Positions 23,361 through 35,175 of a stretch of DNA of 64,000 nucleotides are shown one piece after another (positions within the stretch are counted from its first letter, which is position 1; each line of letters starts with the position of its first letter). This DNA is from Spodoptera frugiperda. Its lineage: Eukaryota > Arthropoda > Insecta > Lepidoptera > Noctuidae. The position numbers and the translations under genes are program-made. The DNA lies in contig NC_064217.1 of assembly GCF_023101765.2 (NCBI RefSeq), positions 7,041,788-7,105,787 of the forward strand, given 5' to 3'. Under the pieces are notes generated by a model. That model had not been told where the DNA came from. It did not search any database and saw nothing but the letters and a program-made list of their open reading frames with translations.

Positions 23361-25110
23361 AGATGTTTACTTTATAAAATCGACTGACTGTTAGTAGTAG
23401 ACCTCTTCATATCGTTTAAATTGTGAGGTAGCCAGATCCCGGATACTGGTACATGTTTATAAACTTCATCACCAGACCTTACTCTTGTGGCTTGCACCAG
23501 TTCCCATGCGTCCCTTGCGGTCCAGTTTACAGCAGTCCTTTGTTTTGACGCGTCGCCCGCGGCCTGTCATCAACCGTTAAACGTTGCCGACCATTCCCGT
23601 GTTGCTTTGTTAATTTCATGCCAGTCTGAATGCGTCCTTGGGCGAGCCTGCCTAACAAATTTATTCTACAGCCTCTGGATAAATTACGCTGTAACTAACA
23701 CGTGCGTAACTCATACAACACTCAGGTATAGAAGTGACAAGTGGGTACTGAAAAGGTGCGTCTGATGGTCGGAGTTTTATTCGTTTAATTTTAGAGAAAG
23801 GTTTATAGTAATATTATACTTTTAAATGGCTTTAATAAAACATATTCCCAAACTAAATACGAGGTCATTTAAAGTATAATAACAAACAAATATCGAAAAT
23901 CAAACCCATTACAATGTGTGAAAATAACACTTTTCTCCGAAAACCAATTTCATACTAAAATTACATTGAAATGAGTTCATTTGGCATTTTAAATGATAGT
24001 ACTACATTAATTTACAGAGTAGAGCTAGTTATTGGAAAATTGAACAATTTGTCCGAATTTTTCATTTAAAATGGCGGCGACTGTATGGAAACTCGCAAGA
24101 GTCGGACTCATCTTGAGATTGCAATTCTCTTTTAGGCTAGGGTTGTCGCCCATTACGTATTCTTTTAATTATAGTTTATAGCAACTACGAAGAAATATCA
24201 TTTACGACGCTATTGCGTTATTTAGTTATTCCTATTTATTTTTCAGTTATTGCTATTAAAATAATAACCACTTTATTTTTATTATCTTTAACTTAATTTT
24301 CATAGTATAATAGCCATTATTGTTTGATCAGGTAGAAGAAATACGTCATATGACTTTACATTTGTTGATCTAGATCAATAATCTAGATTAGTGATGATAA
24401 TCTCATAAACTTTTATTTACCAATCTCTTAGATCCGACTTTCAAAATAACCTTCAACTTTGAAAGTAATATTTTTTTCTTTACATGCAAAAATAGAAAGG
24501 ACACCATTTTCTTAATTTGTAGATCAATATGCTGTGTGCTAAATGACACATGTTTAATTATTTTGAGTGCATCATACTTGCAAGATGTGGATGCCAACCC
24601 TAGCCTTCTTGAAGTACTTTATTGCTCGCTTCATTAAGCAAAAAGTATGCTGATGTTACGATCCAGGAAAACAACCAATTAATTAGTTTAAGTAATTGGC
24701 AGTATCTGGACCCGTAACTTTTCTTATTGCAAATAAATCCTTTAACTGCTTGAATAATGTATGAAAGATTTTCTTTCGACAATTTTACGAGGGAAACTCT
24801 TGACTTTTAGTGTTGGTTATGTTGATCTGTTATTGGGTTTATTATTGATTGGCAAGCAATATTTGATTGAAAGTATTTTGGGTTAATTCGATGTATTATG
24901 CATTTATATGAACGTATATATATGTGTATGTGGAGATTGTTGCTGTATCTTCGCTTACGTTTATTGTCGATGATCGACGTGGCGTTTAACATGTTAATTT
25001 TCAATGAACAATAGTCCGATTCTACCTTTCATAAAAATGGAAGTACTATTACAACCTTTACAAACAATTTCTTGGAATACGAACGAATTTTATTAAGACT
25101 ACACAAACTT
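23361..25110. other. Unique DNA with a GC-richer patch
   Basis: No gene was recognised. The patch 23480-23770 is clearly GC-richer (GACGCGTCGCCCGCGGCC) and non-repetitive; it carries a 92-codon open frame without any recognisable domain. Confidence 0.35.
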
Positions 25111-25523
25111 AGGGTACTTGTCCACTAGAGATGTGCTATGTAGCTATGCTACGTAGATTTATGATTTTTTTTTTATGGAATAATCCGGTAAACTAACAGA
25201 CGGGCCACCTGATGGTAAGCAATGACTGTTGCCCCTGGACACTTGAAACACCATAAGCGTTACAAGTGCGTTGCCTTTTAGGGGTTAGGAATTTAAGAGT
25301 TGTTGGGGAATCGGGGATTGGGAAGATTGGAAAGGGAGTTAATGCACAGCACACATCCATAGCACGCATTGATATCACGAATCTTACCATATAAAAAAAA
25401 AACAAAGTAGTAAGTCCATTTCCAGCACGTGCTATGCTATGTGTCCCAATGAATACGATTGGTAGAAACCAAACGCATCTATAGCAACTTAACATAGCAC
25501 ATCTCTGGTGGAAAAGCACCCCT
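25111..25523. mobile_element. ~410-bp inverted-repeat element (family T), interrupted by repeat C
   Basis: The left end GGGTACTTGTCCACTAGAGA and the right end (reverse complement GGGTGCTTTTCCACCAGAGA) are inverted repeats continuing through ATGTGCTATG. The internal word AGCACGTGCTAT is itself palindromic and is shared with the copy at 31.3 kb. No transposase is present; a non-autonomous DNA transposon is likely. A repeat C copy (25164-25338) has inserted inside, so T is the older of the two. Confidence 0.65.
25164..25338 (+). repeat. Dispersed repeat C nested in family T element
   Basis: It starts at a T-run with TATGGAATAATCC, followed by CACCTGATGGTAAGC and 'TTGTTGGGGAATCGGGGATT', the conserved downstream block also present inverted at 34.9 and 46.7 kb. 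It ends at GGAAAGGG. Confidence 0.65.
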
Positions 25524-27399
25524 ACATCCCTAACCTACAAAGAAAGTCAAATACATAAAAGTCAAGATGATTCTCAGAATGTAGTCGTGTACAAACACAC
25601 ATAATAACTTTCCTATCAAGTTTTTCTTGTAAAAAAAGAGTAACACTGTTATCCGTCCGAAAAGTTTTAACGACGTTTCTGATCCACTGTGATGAAACTA
25701 AAACTAGACAACGTTCGCTGTAGGGCAATTTAGAAACAGTTTTACGAACTTGTTTTTGATGATAGTACGAGTAGATGTGGAACGCTTTGAGAAAAAGCTT
25801 CTGGACTGTGAACACCGCAAATCTATTTTCGGGTTGGTTGTGTTTCAGTTACCTTTAGCACCTGTACCTGGTCTTCGTTACAAGTAGCTACCTATTTTAC
25901 ATCTTACAAATATTTGATATTTTGATGCTAAAGTATTATATGAGGAAGAATTCTATTCTAATCTACCTGATATATAAACTTAAATAGTTTTAAGTCATGG
26001 TAAGCATGACTTAAAACTAAAACAAAAAAAGCATGAAAATATTGTTCCTTTTTCGACCACGAGTTCTTAAAGTAGTAGGCATGCTATTAAAAAAATGCTA
26101 ACGAAACCATGTTTTACGTTTTTTCGTTTTATGTTTTTTTTTTCATGTTTATACTTAGTGACTCAATGAAGTGTTCTAATAAAATAAATACAATTTCATA
26201 TAGCAAACGAAGTAAAACGTATTACGGCAGTTTACAACGAATTAAAAAACGAGATGTTGAGACACAAATTGAAGGGCGAGAACAGCCAAATTAAATTACA
26301 TCTACATAGAAATTCTCAAATGAATTCAGACTGCATACGCGTGCGAAGCTCAGCCTTACTGTCGACGATTTTACGCTACAAATATTCCACTCCTACGTTG
26401 ACTTTTAACGCACGTTTGTTGCTAAGAAATTTCGCTTTAAATTCTCATTCCGTTAACAAAATGTAAACAGAAAGTTCTGGCTGAAGGCGCTAGGGGGCGG
26501 TAGCAGCGCGGCCCGTTTACACTGCTACACTGATATAATTGAAATTTTGTTCAACGCCGCTCCTCCGCTATCTGTCCCCTCATTTATGTCGTATGCTAAT
26601 AAATTTTCCTACTTGCTTATTTTGTTTATTATGATGGCTACTTTGTGGCCAACATTTGTCCCGGTTTATGAATTGGATTGTCGATTTGGGAAATATTATT
26701 TTAATGAAATCATTGTGATTTTTTTTGACGGCTCTCTTTCTTTGATGGCCTACTGAAGGGAAGAAAAATAACCGTTCTATTATACTTCGTACTCCGTAGA
26801 AATTTTAACTTAAATTAATATTATTACACAATTAATAAGTCTAAAGTAAGAAAGTTAAAGCAATCAATTGCTTAACCTTGAACAACAACCAATAACATAG
26901 CGTCCGAATTAACTTCGAACCCCATAAAACAAAGTTAGAGAAAACAAATAAAATATGAACTTCAATATTGGCCAATGGTGTTAGATTGTTGATTATATTA
27001 ATTTAAACTTAGAATTAGGGTTGTTTCACAAAAACAGTTTGATTTGGGTATCACGAAGTTCTGTGATGAGGGTACATTCAATGCTCCAGAGTGCTTTTAA
27101 TTTCTGACGAAGCATTTATTTGGTTTATTGCGTCTTTCCCCTCTAATAACTTATTATTTAATAGCTTTTATTTATTACGAAGAAAATTGTTAACATTACT
27201 TTGTTGTTTTATGTTTGTAATGTTGCAAATAAATTCATATAACTGTTTAACTTTGTTATACTTTTACTGGATACCTACCACGCACAAAATTTTACTAAGT
27301 ATAAGACTGTGGGTGCGTGGTGAGTCGGTTGTGTCTTATGCTGTTCATGGGTCTTAAACTAGTTGAGTATTTTATCACCTAACTGGCGACCAGTGGATA
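25524..27399. other. Unique AT-rich DNA with a small GC-richer patch
   Basis: No gene was recognised. Bases 26480-26580 hold a GC-richer patch (GGGGGCGGTAGCAGCGCGGC). A separate perfect hairpin at 25985-26019 is listed on its own. Confidence 0.35.
25985..26019. repeat. Perfect hairpin, 15-bp stem, 5-nt loop
   Basis: Arm TAGTTTTAAGTCATG (25985-25999) is exactly complementary to 26005-26019, with loop GTAAG. No flanking T-run typical of a pol III terminator is seen; an A-rich stretch follows. Confidence 0.7.
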
Positions 27400-27569
27400 T
27401 CTTATTATTATATATGCGAAAGTTTGTAAGTTTATGTCTTTGTGTGTATGTTTGTTACTCAATCACGTAAAAACGGCTGAAAGGATCGGGATGGAATTTG
27501 GAACAGGGGTAGATTATGGTATGGAATAACATATAGGATACTTTTTATCTCACGGGAACTAGAAACTAG
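27400..27569 (+). mobile_element. Short Helitron-like element (170 bp)
   Basis: It begins TCTTATTATTATATATGCGA after an A (27399) and ends ACTAG before a T (27570), so it has 5'-TC, 3'-CTAG and insertion between A and T, the diagnostic layout of Helitrons. The interior 'GAAAGTTTGTAAGTTTATGT' belongs, from memory, to a very common lepidopteran repeat. A clear terminal hairpin is not visible, which weakens the call. Confidence 0.45.
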
Positions 27570-28230
27570 TTAAATATAATTACACGATTTCACTGATCCT
27601 GACAAATAACAACACAAATGACGTAATCTAAATGTATTTCATAAAACATTTACTTATAACATAATCGACGCACATACCACATAATGTCGAAATTACTCAA
27701 TTTCCTGCCCCTAGACTCGACTTGGCTTAACGTCTTTATGAAACTAACTTTACGAAACTTTATTTACATTTTCTTCTCAAAGAAAGTAATTAGTTTTTAA
27801 ATTATTCTCTGTCGTTTACAGAGATAGTATGAGATAACGATGTCTAAGCTTCGCGTTGTTTTAAGAGCCTTTATTGTCATTATAAAAAAAGTAATCTAAA
27901 ATATTCTACAGTCGAATGACTCAAATATAATTGGGTTTTATTGCAGAACGTTAGCTATAATTGTCGTAATAAATTTAAAATGATTTAACGAATGGCTAGG
28001 GTAAATAAGATTAAAGTAATTTTATTTAAGAACATTAGATCGGCTATGTTAATTTTACGGACATTTAACATTCGAATGGAATACCTAATGCTATTTTATA
28101 TGAAGTTGTAAATTAGTTTTTTTGTTTAGTACTTATTAATATTTTATGTTGAAGTTAACATTGAACAATATCTGGACTACAAGTTATTTTATCATCATCA
28201 GATTAATTGACCTATAAACAAAAATCTTCG
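27570..28230. other. Unique AT-rich DNA
   Basis: Nothing was recognised. Confidence 0.4.
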
Positions 28231-28870
28231 CTTTTTAGGGTTCCGTAGCCAAATGGCAAAAAACGGAACCCTTATAGATTCGTCATGTCTGTCTGTGCGT
28301 CCGTCCGTCCGTCCGTATGTCACAGCCATTTATTTCCGAAACTACATAGTTGAAACTCTGTAGGTTGATGTATTTCGATAACCGCTATTCGAATTTTGAA
28401 TAAAAATTAATAAATTTAAAAATTAAAGGGGGTCACTCCATGCATGGAACTGATTCAAAAAAAATTTTTTTTCAGCTAACATATTCGTGTTTGGTGTCTA
28501 TGGATAGGTCTTTAAAAAGACTTTAAGGTTCCTAAAACCATATTTCGTGAAAATCAACTGTTTGAAAGTTAGACGCCTCCAAAGTGGAAAAAAAGGGTCC
28601 CCCCTCTAACTTTTAAAATAAGGGAGTGAGAAAACTAAAAAAATATATGTTGTAGATTTCAACAGAAACTAACAACGAAAATTGGTTTGAACGAGATATC
28701 GTTATTAGTTTTTAAGAAATAAAACATTTTCAAAAACCGCAAATATAACTTTGTCGTTCATACAAACACTATGTAAAACCAAGTTATTTTATAACTTTTA
28801 TATTATGTCATCTACTTGCTGTTACGGAACCCTTCATGGGCGAGTCCGACTCGCACTTGGCCGGTTTTTT
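28231..28870. repeat. ~640-bp dispersed lepidopteran repeat (family G)
   Basis: It begins CTTTTTAGGGTTCCGTAGCC and ends 'CGAGTCCGACTCGCACTTGG' CCGGTTTTT. GGTTCCGTA near the left and TTACGGAACC near the right are inverted. It contains a (CCGT)n run at about 28300-28316. From memory this is an abundant repeat in moths and butterflies; no coding frame survives and the class is not resolved here. Confidence 0.55.
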
Positions 28871-29062
28871 ATGTAATAAGCTGGTAAAGGAACAGACGTA
28901 TCACCTGATGGTAAGCAACTGAGCATTGGGTAACTGGTAATTGGGCCTCCGGAAACCTCACTCACGCATCGAAACACGATGCAAGCGTTGTTTTACGTCG
29001 GTTTGCTATGAGGTCGTGGTATCTCTCTGGTCGAGCCGGCCCATTCGTAGCAAAGCATGGCG
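28864..29062 (+). repeat. Dispersed repeat C, abutting repeat G
   Basis: It starts in the T-run that ends repeat G and contains 'CGTATCACCTGATGGTAAGC', 'TTGGGCCTCCGGAAACCTCA' and 'CTCTGGTCGAGCCGGCCCAT'. This is the fullest plus-strand copy of the 3' half of the family. Confidence 0.65.
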
Positions 29063-30750
29063 CTAGAAACCCTTTTTTAAAGGATAAGATCTTTGTTTTT
29101 CCATAATCCCAAACGTATCTAGAAACATAATTCATGTCCGTATAAAAATCCAGAAGTAAAACGAAACCAGACCTAGCTAAAAACTTCTTAAAACTTTTTA
29201 AGTCACAAGATATCAATTCATTAAGTCAAAATTCTAACCTAAACAACGAACTCAAATCTAACAAATTAACAGCAACACTTAATTCAAATTTAAACATTCC
29301 AGCTACTTTTAAACAGGGCTCCATTTAACTGGAAATGAAAAATAAAGTTGATCCAGGTTGATCTCGAGTCTAGATTAAAGTTAGACTATTGAGAGTTAAC
29401 TAGGCTAAGCCAGCACTAGGGATTAGTTCCATCATAGACTTTTTTTAGTTCCAGTTGTCCCCCTGTGTCCTAGTTAGTTGAATTACTAAGCCTATTAACA
29501 GTTGTTAACGAAGGTAGTTGTTACTTGACTTTCTGAGCTAAGTAGATTTACTGTGCTGTTCAATTTAATCTTTCAATTTAATGTTTAACTTTTATTAGAA
29601 CTTTCCTTCTGTTGTTATTTGTACTTTGTCCTAATTGATTTCTGTTTTGTCTGTAACTGTGAGTTTGTCTTGTTTGTTTTCTATGTTAGAGAATTAATAT
29701 GGGTTGATAAATAACTGTATGTGCAAATAGTCCTTGATTTGGTTTTGTTAATCAAACTAGTGTTACTATTACTTTTACTCTATGCATTTCTTACAGTTAG
29801 CTTAACTATTTCTTTTAAATAAAGCATCAATTCTTCGTGTTTTGGCATATGCACAGGACTCGGGACCTCGTTAGCGCGCCACTCACCATCGCCCAATTAT
29901 GGACCAAGTTCATATGACGTCGGCCATCAATTAAATCTGTACGGGAATTTGTCACGAATGAAATGATGTAAGCCTTTTGTTAGTTATTGTTCAACTGCTT
30001 GTTGTTCGCGTTCTGCTCTCTGACGTTTTTGTCGAGTTTTGCTCGTTTGCTCGCCGTTGTTATTCCTGCTTAGTTCGTGTGACTGATCGCCCGCAATGCT
30101 GATTATGACAATGTTGGTGGTCGGATTTATGCCTTTATTTACACTACGGCTAACCGCCGCCCTCCATACCAAGAATAAGACTTCTAAAAAAATATACGAC
30201 AAAAGCTTATCTCAGGAGCCAAGGTGATTCAAACAAGGCTTTGAAGATTCGTATTCGACAAGCGTAAGGAGACCTAAGCAAACAAAAATAAATCCTTTAT
30301 CCTCTGTGATTATCCGAAAAACAAATATAAATACCGCCGTGGATTTTTAGGTCTGTGTAATGTGACCGCCTTTGTACCTCTGCTTACGAGGGTTGCCGGT
30401 GTAAAAAATGCAAAACAAACACATGTTTGGCCTCGTTTGTCTAACAAGCTTGCGGTGAACTAGGACTGGCTCGTTACTAGCCTAACTGCGAGTACCTAAC
30501 TGCTAAGGTCGCGACCGGACCCGACCGCATCGCTTTTTGTGCACCTATTTATATATTGTAACGTAAGTCGACATGCCGGGAATTATTTATTTTGTTATGC
30601 TGTTTGCAGTACATACTTAGTCCTGTTGTGGAATGAAAGGGTAAAATCTCAGTTAATCTTTACTACTGTGAAGTACTAACGGAGAGAGATTATCTGACAA
30701 TGTATTCATGAAGTACTTTTACATTGAGGTACGTAATTTTTCGTTCTTCA
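29063..30750. other. Unique DNA
   Basis: No gene was recognised. Minus-strand frame 29984-30202 (72 codons) is hydrophilic and rich in Arg, Gln and Glu near its end, which is not typical of AT-rich noise, but it has no recognisable domain. A GC-richer patch with a nearby TATTTATATA lies at 30480-30560. Confidence 0.35.
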
Positions 30751-30824
30751 GTACCCTTAGTATGAGTTTGCTTTGAATAAACCAACCAATTAGAGCGCCG
30801 AACGCGAACTCGTACTAAGGGTAC
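30751..30824. repeat. Foldback repeat, 'CCTTAGTATGAG' family, complete short copy
   Basis: Terminal inverted repeats GTACCCTTAGTATGAG (30751-30766) and CTCGTACTAAGGGTAC (30809-30824) differ at one position. The 74-bp unit has a core CCAACCAATTAGAGCGCCGA shared with the copies at 1.6 and 61.9 kb. No target duplication was identified. Confidence 0.65.
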
Positions 30825-31316
30825 AGATCTTGTTAGTAGGCAATTCGATATTATGTTAAATTCGCTTAACTCATGTTTCACACGTTTTGATGATGATGCA
30901 AACTAATGATGGTATTAAATCTGTGCCTTATGTGACCTGATGAACATCCTCTCTCCAATTTAAGTGTTGTCAATGTATTGTCAATCTATCCTAACAATGC
31001 TATTTCAAAGCTAGGTTTTTCCTGGACAAGTGATAGTTAAGACAGGGCTGACGGATTGATGGATGCATGAAGTTTCTCTGAAAAAACTAGTGACGGATGG
31101 TCCGTGACAATGGCAATTGGCGCAGTGCTCCATTCTTTGGAGACTGTGTTGAGAGTTCAGATATACATTTTTGGCTACCTTTATGGAATACCTACTGGTA
31201 AAAATAAGTTTTTATTAAGATTTCAGCTATAAATTAATTGAAACTTGAATGATGGAGTTTACTCACGCAAATTACTGAGAAAAGCTCTGCTTGTTTCAAA
31301 TCACAAGGGAACTTTA
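30825..31316. other. Unique AT-rich DNA
   Basis: Nothing was recognised. Confidence 0.4.
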
Positions 31317-31450
31317 AGGGTGCTTTTCCACCAGACATGTGCTAAACTAGGTTGCTGTGAAAGCTTAGCAATGTTGGAAATGTACTCAAATAAGTTATGT
31401 TTTTTATATGGAAAGATATGCATCTATAGCACGTGCTATAGATTCGTGCT
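31317..31450. mobile_element. Inverted-repeat element family T, partial copy
   Basis: The left end AGGGTGCTTTTCCACCAGAC matches the termini of the 25.1 kb element, and 'GCATCTATAGCACGTGCTAT' matches its interior. The opposite terminus is missing or decayed. Confidence 0.5.
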
Positions 31451-32785
31451 ATGTATTTGTTTCAGTTCTTAATAAACAGAAGAATAATTATAAGGTTTGT
31501 TATTGACTCGACCTTTACTACATTAGTTAGGTCAATGTCATAAAATAATTAAAAATCTTTTCACAAATAATCTCGAAAAAGTTTCTTTGAATTTGTTTAC
31601 TTTAAAATACAAAATCGGCTTACAAGTTAAGTCGAAATATAAATACTTAAATAAACATGGCTTTCTATTAATTTAATATTCTATTTAGTCAGAATGCTGC
31701 GTTTATGAATTCTATTAGCTGTGATGAGTTCAGTACAATGCACGTTGGTTAAGCTTGTTTTAAGCTGGATATTCTTTAGCGTTTGGTCTAAGGTATAAGT
31801 GAAAGAGATTTTCGTATGAAATCTGATACGTCACAATAATTTTGGTAAATATGTAGTTTAAGTACCTCAATAATGAATTTCCAAATAAACCATATTTACG
31901 AGTCCAAATATTCCATTTCCCAATAATCCATAGTAATATTCAATTTCCGAATAATCCATATTTACCTTAATGGACGAGCATGCATGAAAAGACTGATGAC
32001 TGTTGATGAAGCATAAGAGGTATGTAAGATTCGTATCAATTGGCGTTCCATAATCTCTGCATATCCCCATTGGGGACAGGCATGAAGGTGTGTATGTATT
32101 TTCGCAACGCCGAAATCGTCAAAAGTCCTAAAATTCACATGGCTGTATTTTTTTTAGTTGTTAAAAAATTGTGACTGCGCAGGCAATATTTGCCTGCGCT
32201 TTAGAAGCATCATCACATAATTATTATAAAGTCCTACTACTACTTGGTCCGTATTTTCCATTCACCCTTCGCCTATCCCATAACTCTGCACCAAGCAGTG
32301 TAGAATGCGATCCTCTTCGCAAGAGATACGTGTCGCAAACAAGCACGTGTTGGGGATTAAGTTGTTGTGCATAATAACCAGCCACTTTATGTACACACCC
32401 GATTTTGATTACAAGGCTTAAATATAATAGTGATATTTTGCAGGCGGCTCCTATGCTACCTGTATTATTTTGAGCCATTTTGCAGTAACCCTGGTAGCAG
32501 AAAATATTACCAAAGTTAGCCATTGAGGTATAAATTTTGGTTGTATACCAACTTTATGCCCGTTTTAAGCTCTATTTTGAAGGGGGTGAATATTTGTGTT
32601 TGTCGTTATACGAGTAGGTTATTTTCTGTAAGTACAATCTCGTCAAAATTTTCATAGAGCAGTCACAATTCATGGTAAAGTATTTAATATTGTCTACAAT
32701 ATTCATAATATATACTTTTAGAATAATTACATTTATACATATAGCCTTATATAGATAACTTTTGTAGGAATTATATTTTTAATCT
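31451..32785. other. Unique DNA with a degenerate tandem-like patch
   Basis: No gene was recognised. Bases 31870-31970 contain repeated AATTTCC...AATAATCCATATTTAC units in imperfect tandem. A short perfect hairpin at 32177-32199 is listed separately. Confidence 0.35.
32177..32199. repeat. GC-rich perfect hairpin, 9-bp stem
   Basis: GCGCAGGCA and TGCCTGCGC flank a 5-nt loop (ATATT). It stands out because its surroundings are AT-rich. Confidence 0.65.
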
Positions 32786-32925
32786 ACTTTTTTTTGGAGG
32801 GCGGAAAATCATCTAATGACATCTCTTACTGACTAAAAACCAGTTTCCACTCCGTTTCTACTCCTGCTTTTCGAGCCGTTAGGCTGTCCGCAACTCCGGA
32901 TTTTTTATCTCCTAGGGATGAGATA
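32786..32925 (+). repeat. Dispersed repeat D, copy 2
   Basis: A T-run is followed by 'ATCTCTTACTGACTAAAAAC', 'CTACTCCTGCTTTTCGAGCC' and GTCCGCAACTCCGGA, in the same order as at 22.6 and 61.7 kb. Confidence 0.55.
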
Positions 32926-34891
32926 ATTGATGTTTCAGATTGGCTGAAAATATTGAAACGGCACCTTTCATTTTAAAATTTTATTTCAATATTTTATTCC
33001 GTAAAATACTAAGCTATTTACTTAATCCGATGTCAATCAGTGTGATGAATGCTTCAGTATCGTTGTAAGGGTTCGAACTAATGACGCGTTTCTGTCCGGT
33101 ACCCTTAATCACTGGGATATTTTGGGCGTCGTGATTGGTGGAAAATGTTCCATCGTTATCTTGTGACGTTTCTGTCATCTGCTGAATATAATTTTGATTG
33201 GTTGTTGTGAGTGTTGCTAGGTGGTGATATAGTCAGTTTTGTAACAAGGCCATTCTGATGATTGGTAATAAAACTACTTTTTTTTTTAGTTTTCGTTGGA
33301 ATTTAGTCAGTATCATCGACATTGTATTTTAGTCACTACAATGTCGATGGTTCTGTCTAAAATACAATGTCCTGTCATGAAAATGGATACCTACATACCT
33401 TTGTTTATTTTTGCCGATAGCCTTTGAACGATTTTTAGTTTAATATGGGATATGATAGATTAATTTTTGTTATTAGCACATGTACACAGACACATACTAA
33501 CCATCCATTGTAACATAAGTAATTCTATCATGTGACGAATATTCTAATTCTATAATGATCCTTTGATTGAAATAACAATCACAAATAACGGCTTTCGAAT
33601 TTAAATTCAAATTAATGTCATTAATTCGCTAACAGAATCCGTATCTGGCACGAATATATTATTACTCAATAGAATGGGTTCCAAAGGCCAGTTCGGGGGT
33701 CTGATCGAAGGGACTGGTCGACGGATCGATTATTTGCCAATACAGACGACAATCAACACAAATTTGCATGTGAGCCGTATTGAATTGAGACAAGCGATCG
33801 CCACGAACCACCCTTGATGGGTCACGACTGGCTACGATTTTGCTGGATGTGACTTTTTAGTTTGATGATGAAATTCTGAATAAGCCGATTGAGTTTATTC
33901 AAGAGTACTTACGTGCATTTCTTAATAGATGTGGTTTATATTGATATGACGGTTTTTCTAGAGATAAAGTATTACTTATATGCCAGCAGGTATTTACTCA
34001 TCCTATTAACCTACATAACAATATTATTAAGCGTCATAATTCTTAGATTTTTTAGGAGACTTACATGATCCTCCCTCTGATCACATTTATAGTGGTGTAA
34101 CAGAGTTATATATTATGTTCAAATATTTTTGAGCTTTACTATAGGAAATTTCGATATCAAAAAAATTCTAGTTTACTTTAACCGAGCTAAAATCGAAACC
34201 AAATCGTTAGTTTTCAACAAACTCAAAATAAAACGATCCATTTATAAATAAATAAACTAGGCATGTAGCCCCGTTAGGTTTGTAACCCATCAATATACAT
34301 TTAATATAAAAAGGACCAAAAGTTAATAAAACACCAATTCCAGCAATCTAAATCTACACGAATTTGCAATTCAGTAATCTATCGCCTAGGGAAAGATGGG
34401 GAGTTTAATTTAACCGTTTCTATCGTGGGTCAACTGTACCCACCATCTATTTTTATAACATTACGTTATATTTTTATATTATTATTGTATGAAATCATTA
34501 TGCTCGTGGTCTTTCGTAATTGAAGGAAAATAGTAGCAGCTGTGTACCTTCCCACACGAAGTTAGGCGAGTCTGTGATGTGCGAAATAATTATATTGCGT
34601 TGTGACGTGTTGGAATACGGTACCTATTATGGCCATCTCTGGATGTTTAGGAAGTATCTGGTAAAATTTCAACAAGCCTTTCTTTGGAGACATTATTTTG
34701 TAAAATATATTTGTAAAGTTCAGCCCGTTTGCTCAAAGATATTACTTAGATATAAGTATATCTATTTATTGCCAGCATAACTATGTTCTTTGTAGCATGT
34801 CATTCGGAAATTAACGACAATAATACTAAATAAACAATATATAAAAAGTTAAGGTACGTTAAGGTACTCTGATACATACATGTAATTTAAC
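32926..34891. other. Mostly unique DNA with a GC-richer block
   Basis: No gene was recognised. Bases 33660-33850 are GC-richer and non-repetitive (for example GGTCTGATCGAAGGGACTGG). The three-arm palindrome at 33314-33371 is listed separately. Confidence 0.35.
33314..33371. repeat. Overlapping palindromes sharing one arm
   Basis: CATCGACATTGTA (33314-33326) is perfectly complementary to 33337-33349. The overlapping 15-mer GACATTGTATTTTAG (33318-33332) is perfectly complementary to 33357-33371. The same left sequence can therefore pair with either of two right arms, giving mutually exclusive hairpins. Confidence 0.7.
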
Positions 34892-35175
34892 TGTAGGAGA
34901 GCCATGCTTTGGCACGAATGAGCTGGCTCGACCGGAGTGATACCACGGCCTCACATAAAAACCGACGAAGTGTAGGTTATGTTTCGTTATGTGGGTGAAG
35001 TAACCGGAGGCCAAATTACCCCCCTTCCTAATCTTTCCAATCCCCGATTCCCCAACAACCCTTAAATTCCTAACCCTCAAAAGGCCGGCAATGCACTTGT
35101 AACGCCTCTGGTGTTTCAAGTGTCCATGGGTGATGGCGACATACATCATCATGGTTTACTTATTCCATAAAAAAA
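34892..35175 (-). repeat. Dispersed repeat C, nearly complete, inverted
   Basis: On the minus strand it runs from TTTTTTTATGGAATAAG through 'GGGTTGTTGGGGAATCGGGG' and 'CGTGGTATCACTCCGGTCGA' to GCATGGCTCTCCTAC. It combines the 5' blocks of the 25.2 kb copy and the 3' blocks of the 28.9 kb copy and so shows the full extent (about 280 bp) of the family. The minus-strand open frame across it is a shadow, not a gene. Confidence 0.7.

Noticed and set aside
25193..25519. 108-codon minus-strand open frame
   Set aside because: It spans repeat C and its host inverted-repeat element; the same repeat elsewhere is not coding.
28287..28316. CRISPR-like or regulatory tetranucleotide array
   Set aside because: It is a simple (CCGT)n run internal to dispersed repeat G; no spacers, and a eukaryotic context.
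29984..30202. Minus-strand hydrophilic frame as the 3' exon of a gene
   Set aside because: Composition is suggestive but no splice site, domain or partner exon could be supported.
31867..32070. Repetitive frame encoding Tyr/Ile/Glu-rich peptide
   Set aside because: Results from a degenerate AT-rich tandem-like patch.
34859..35152. 97-codon minus-strand open frame
   Set aside because: Lies entirely within dispersed repeat C, and other copies do not keep the frame.
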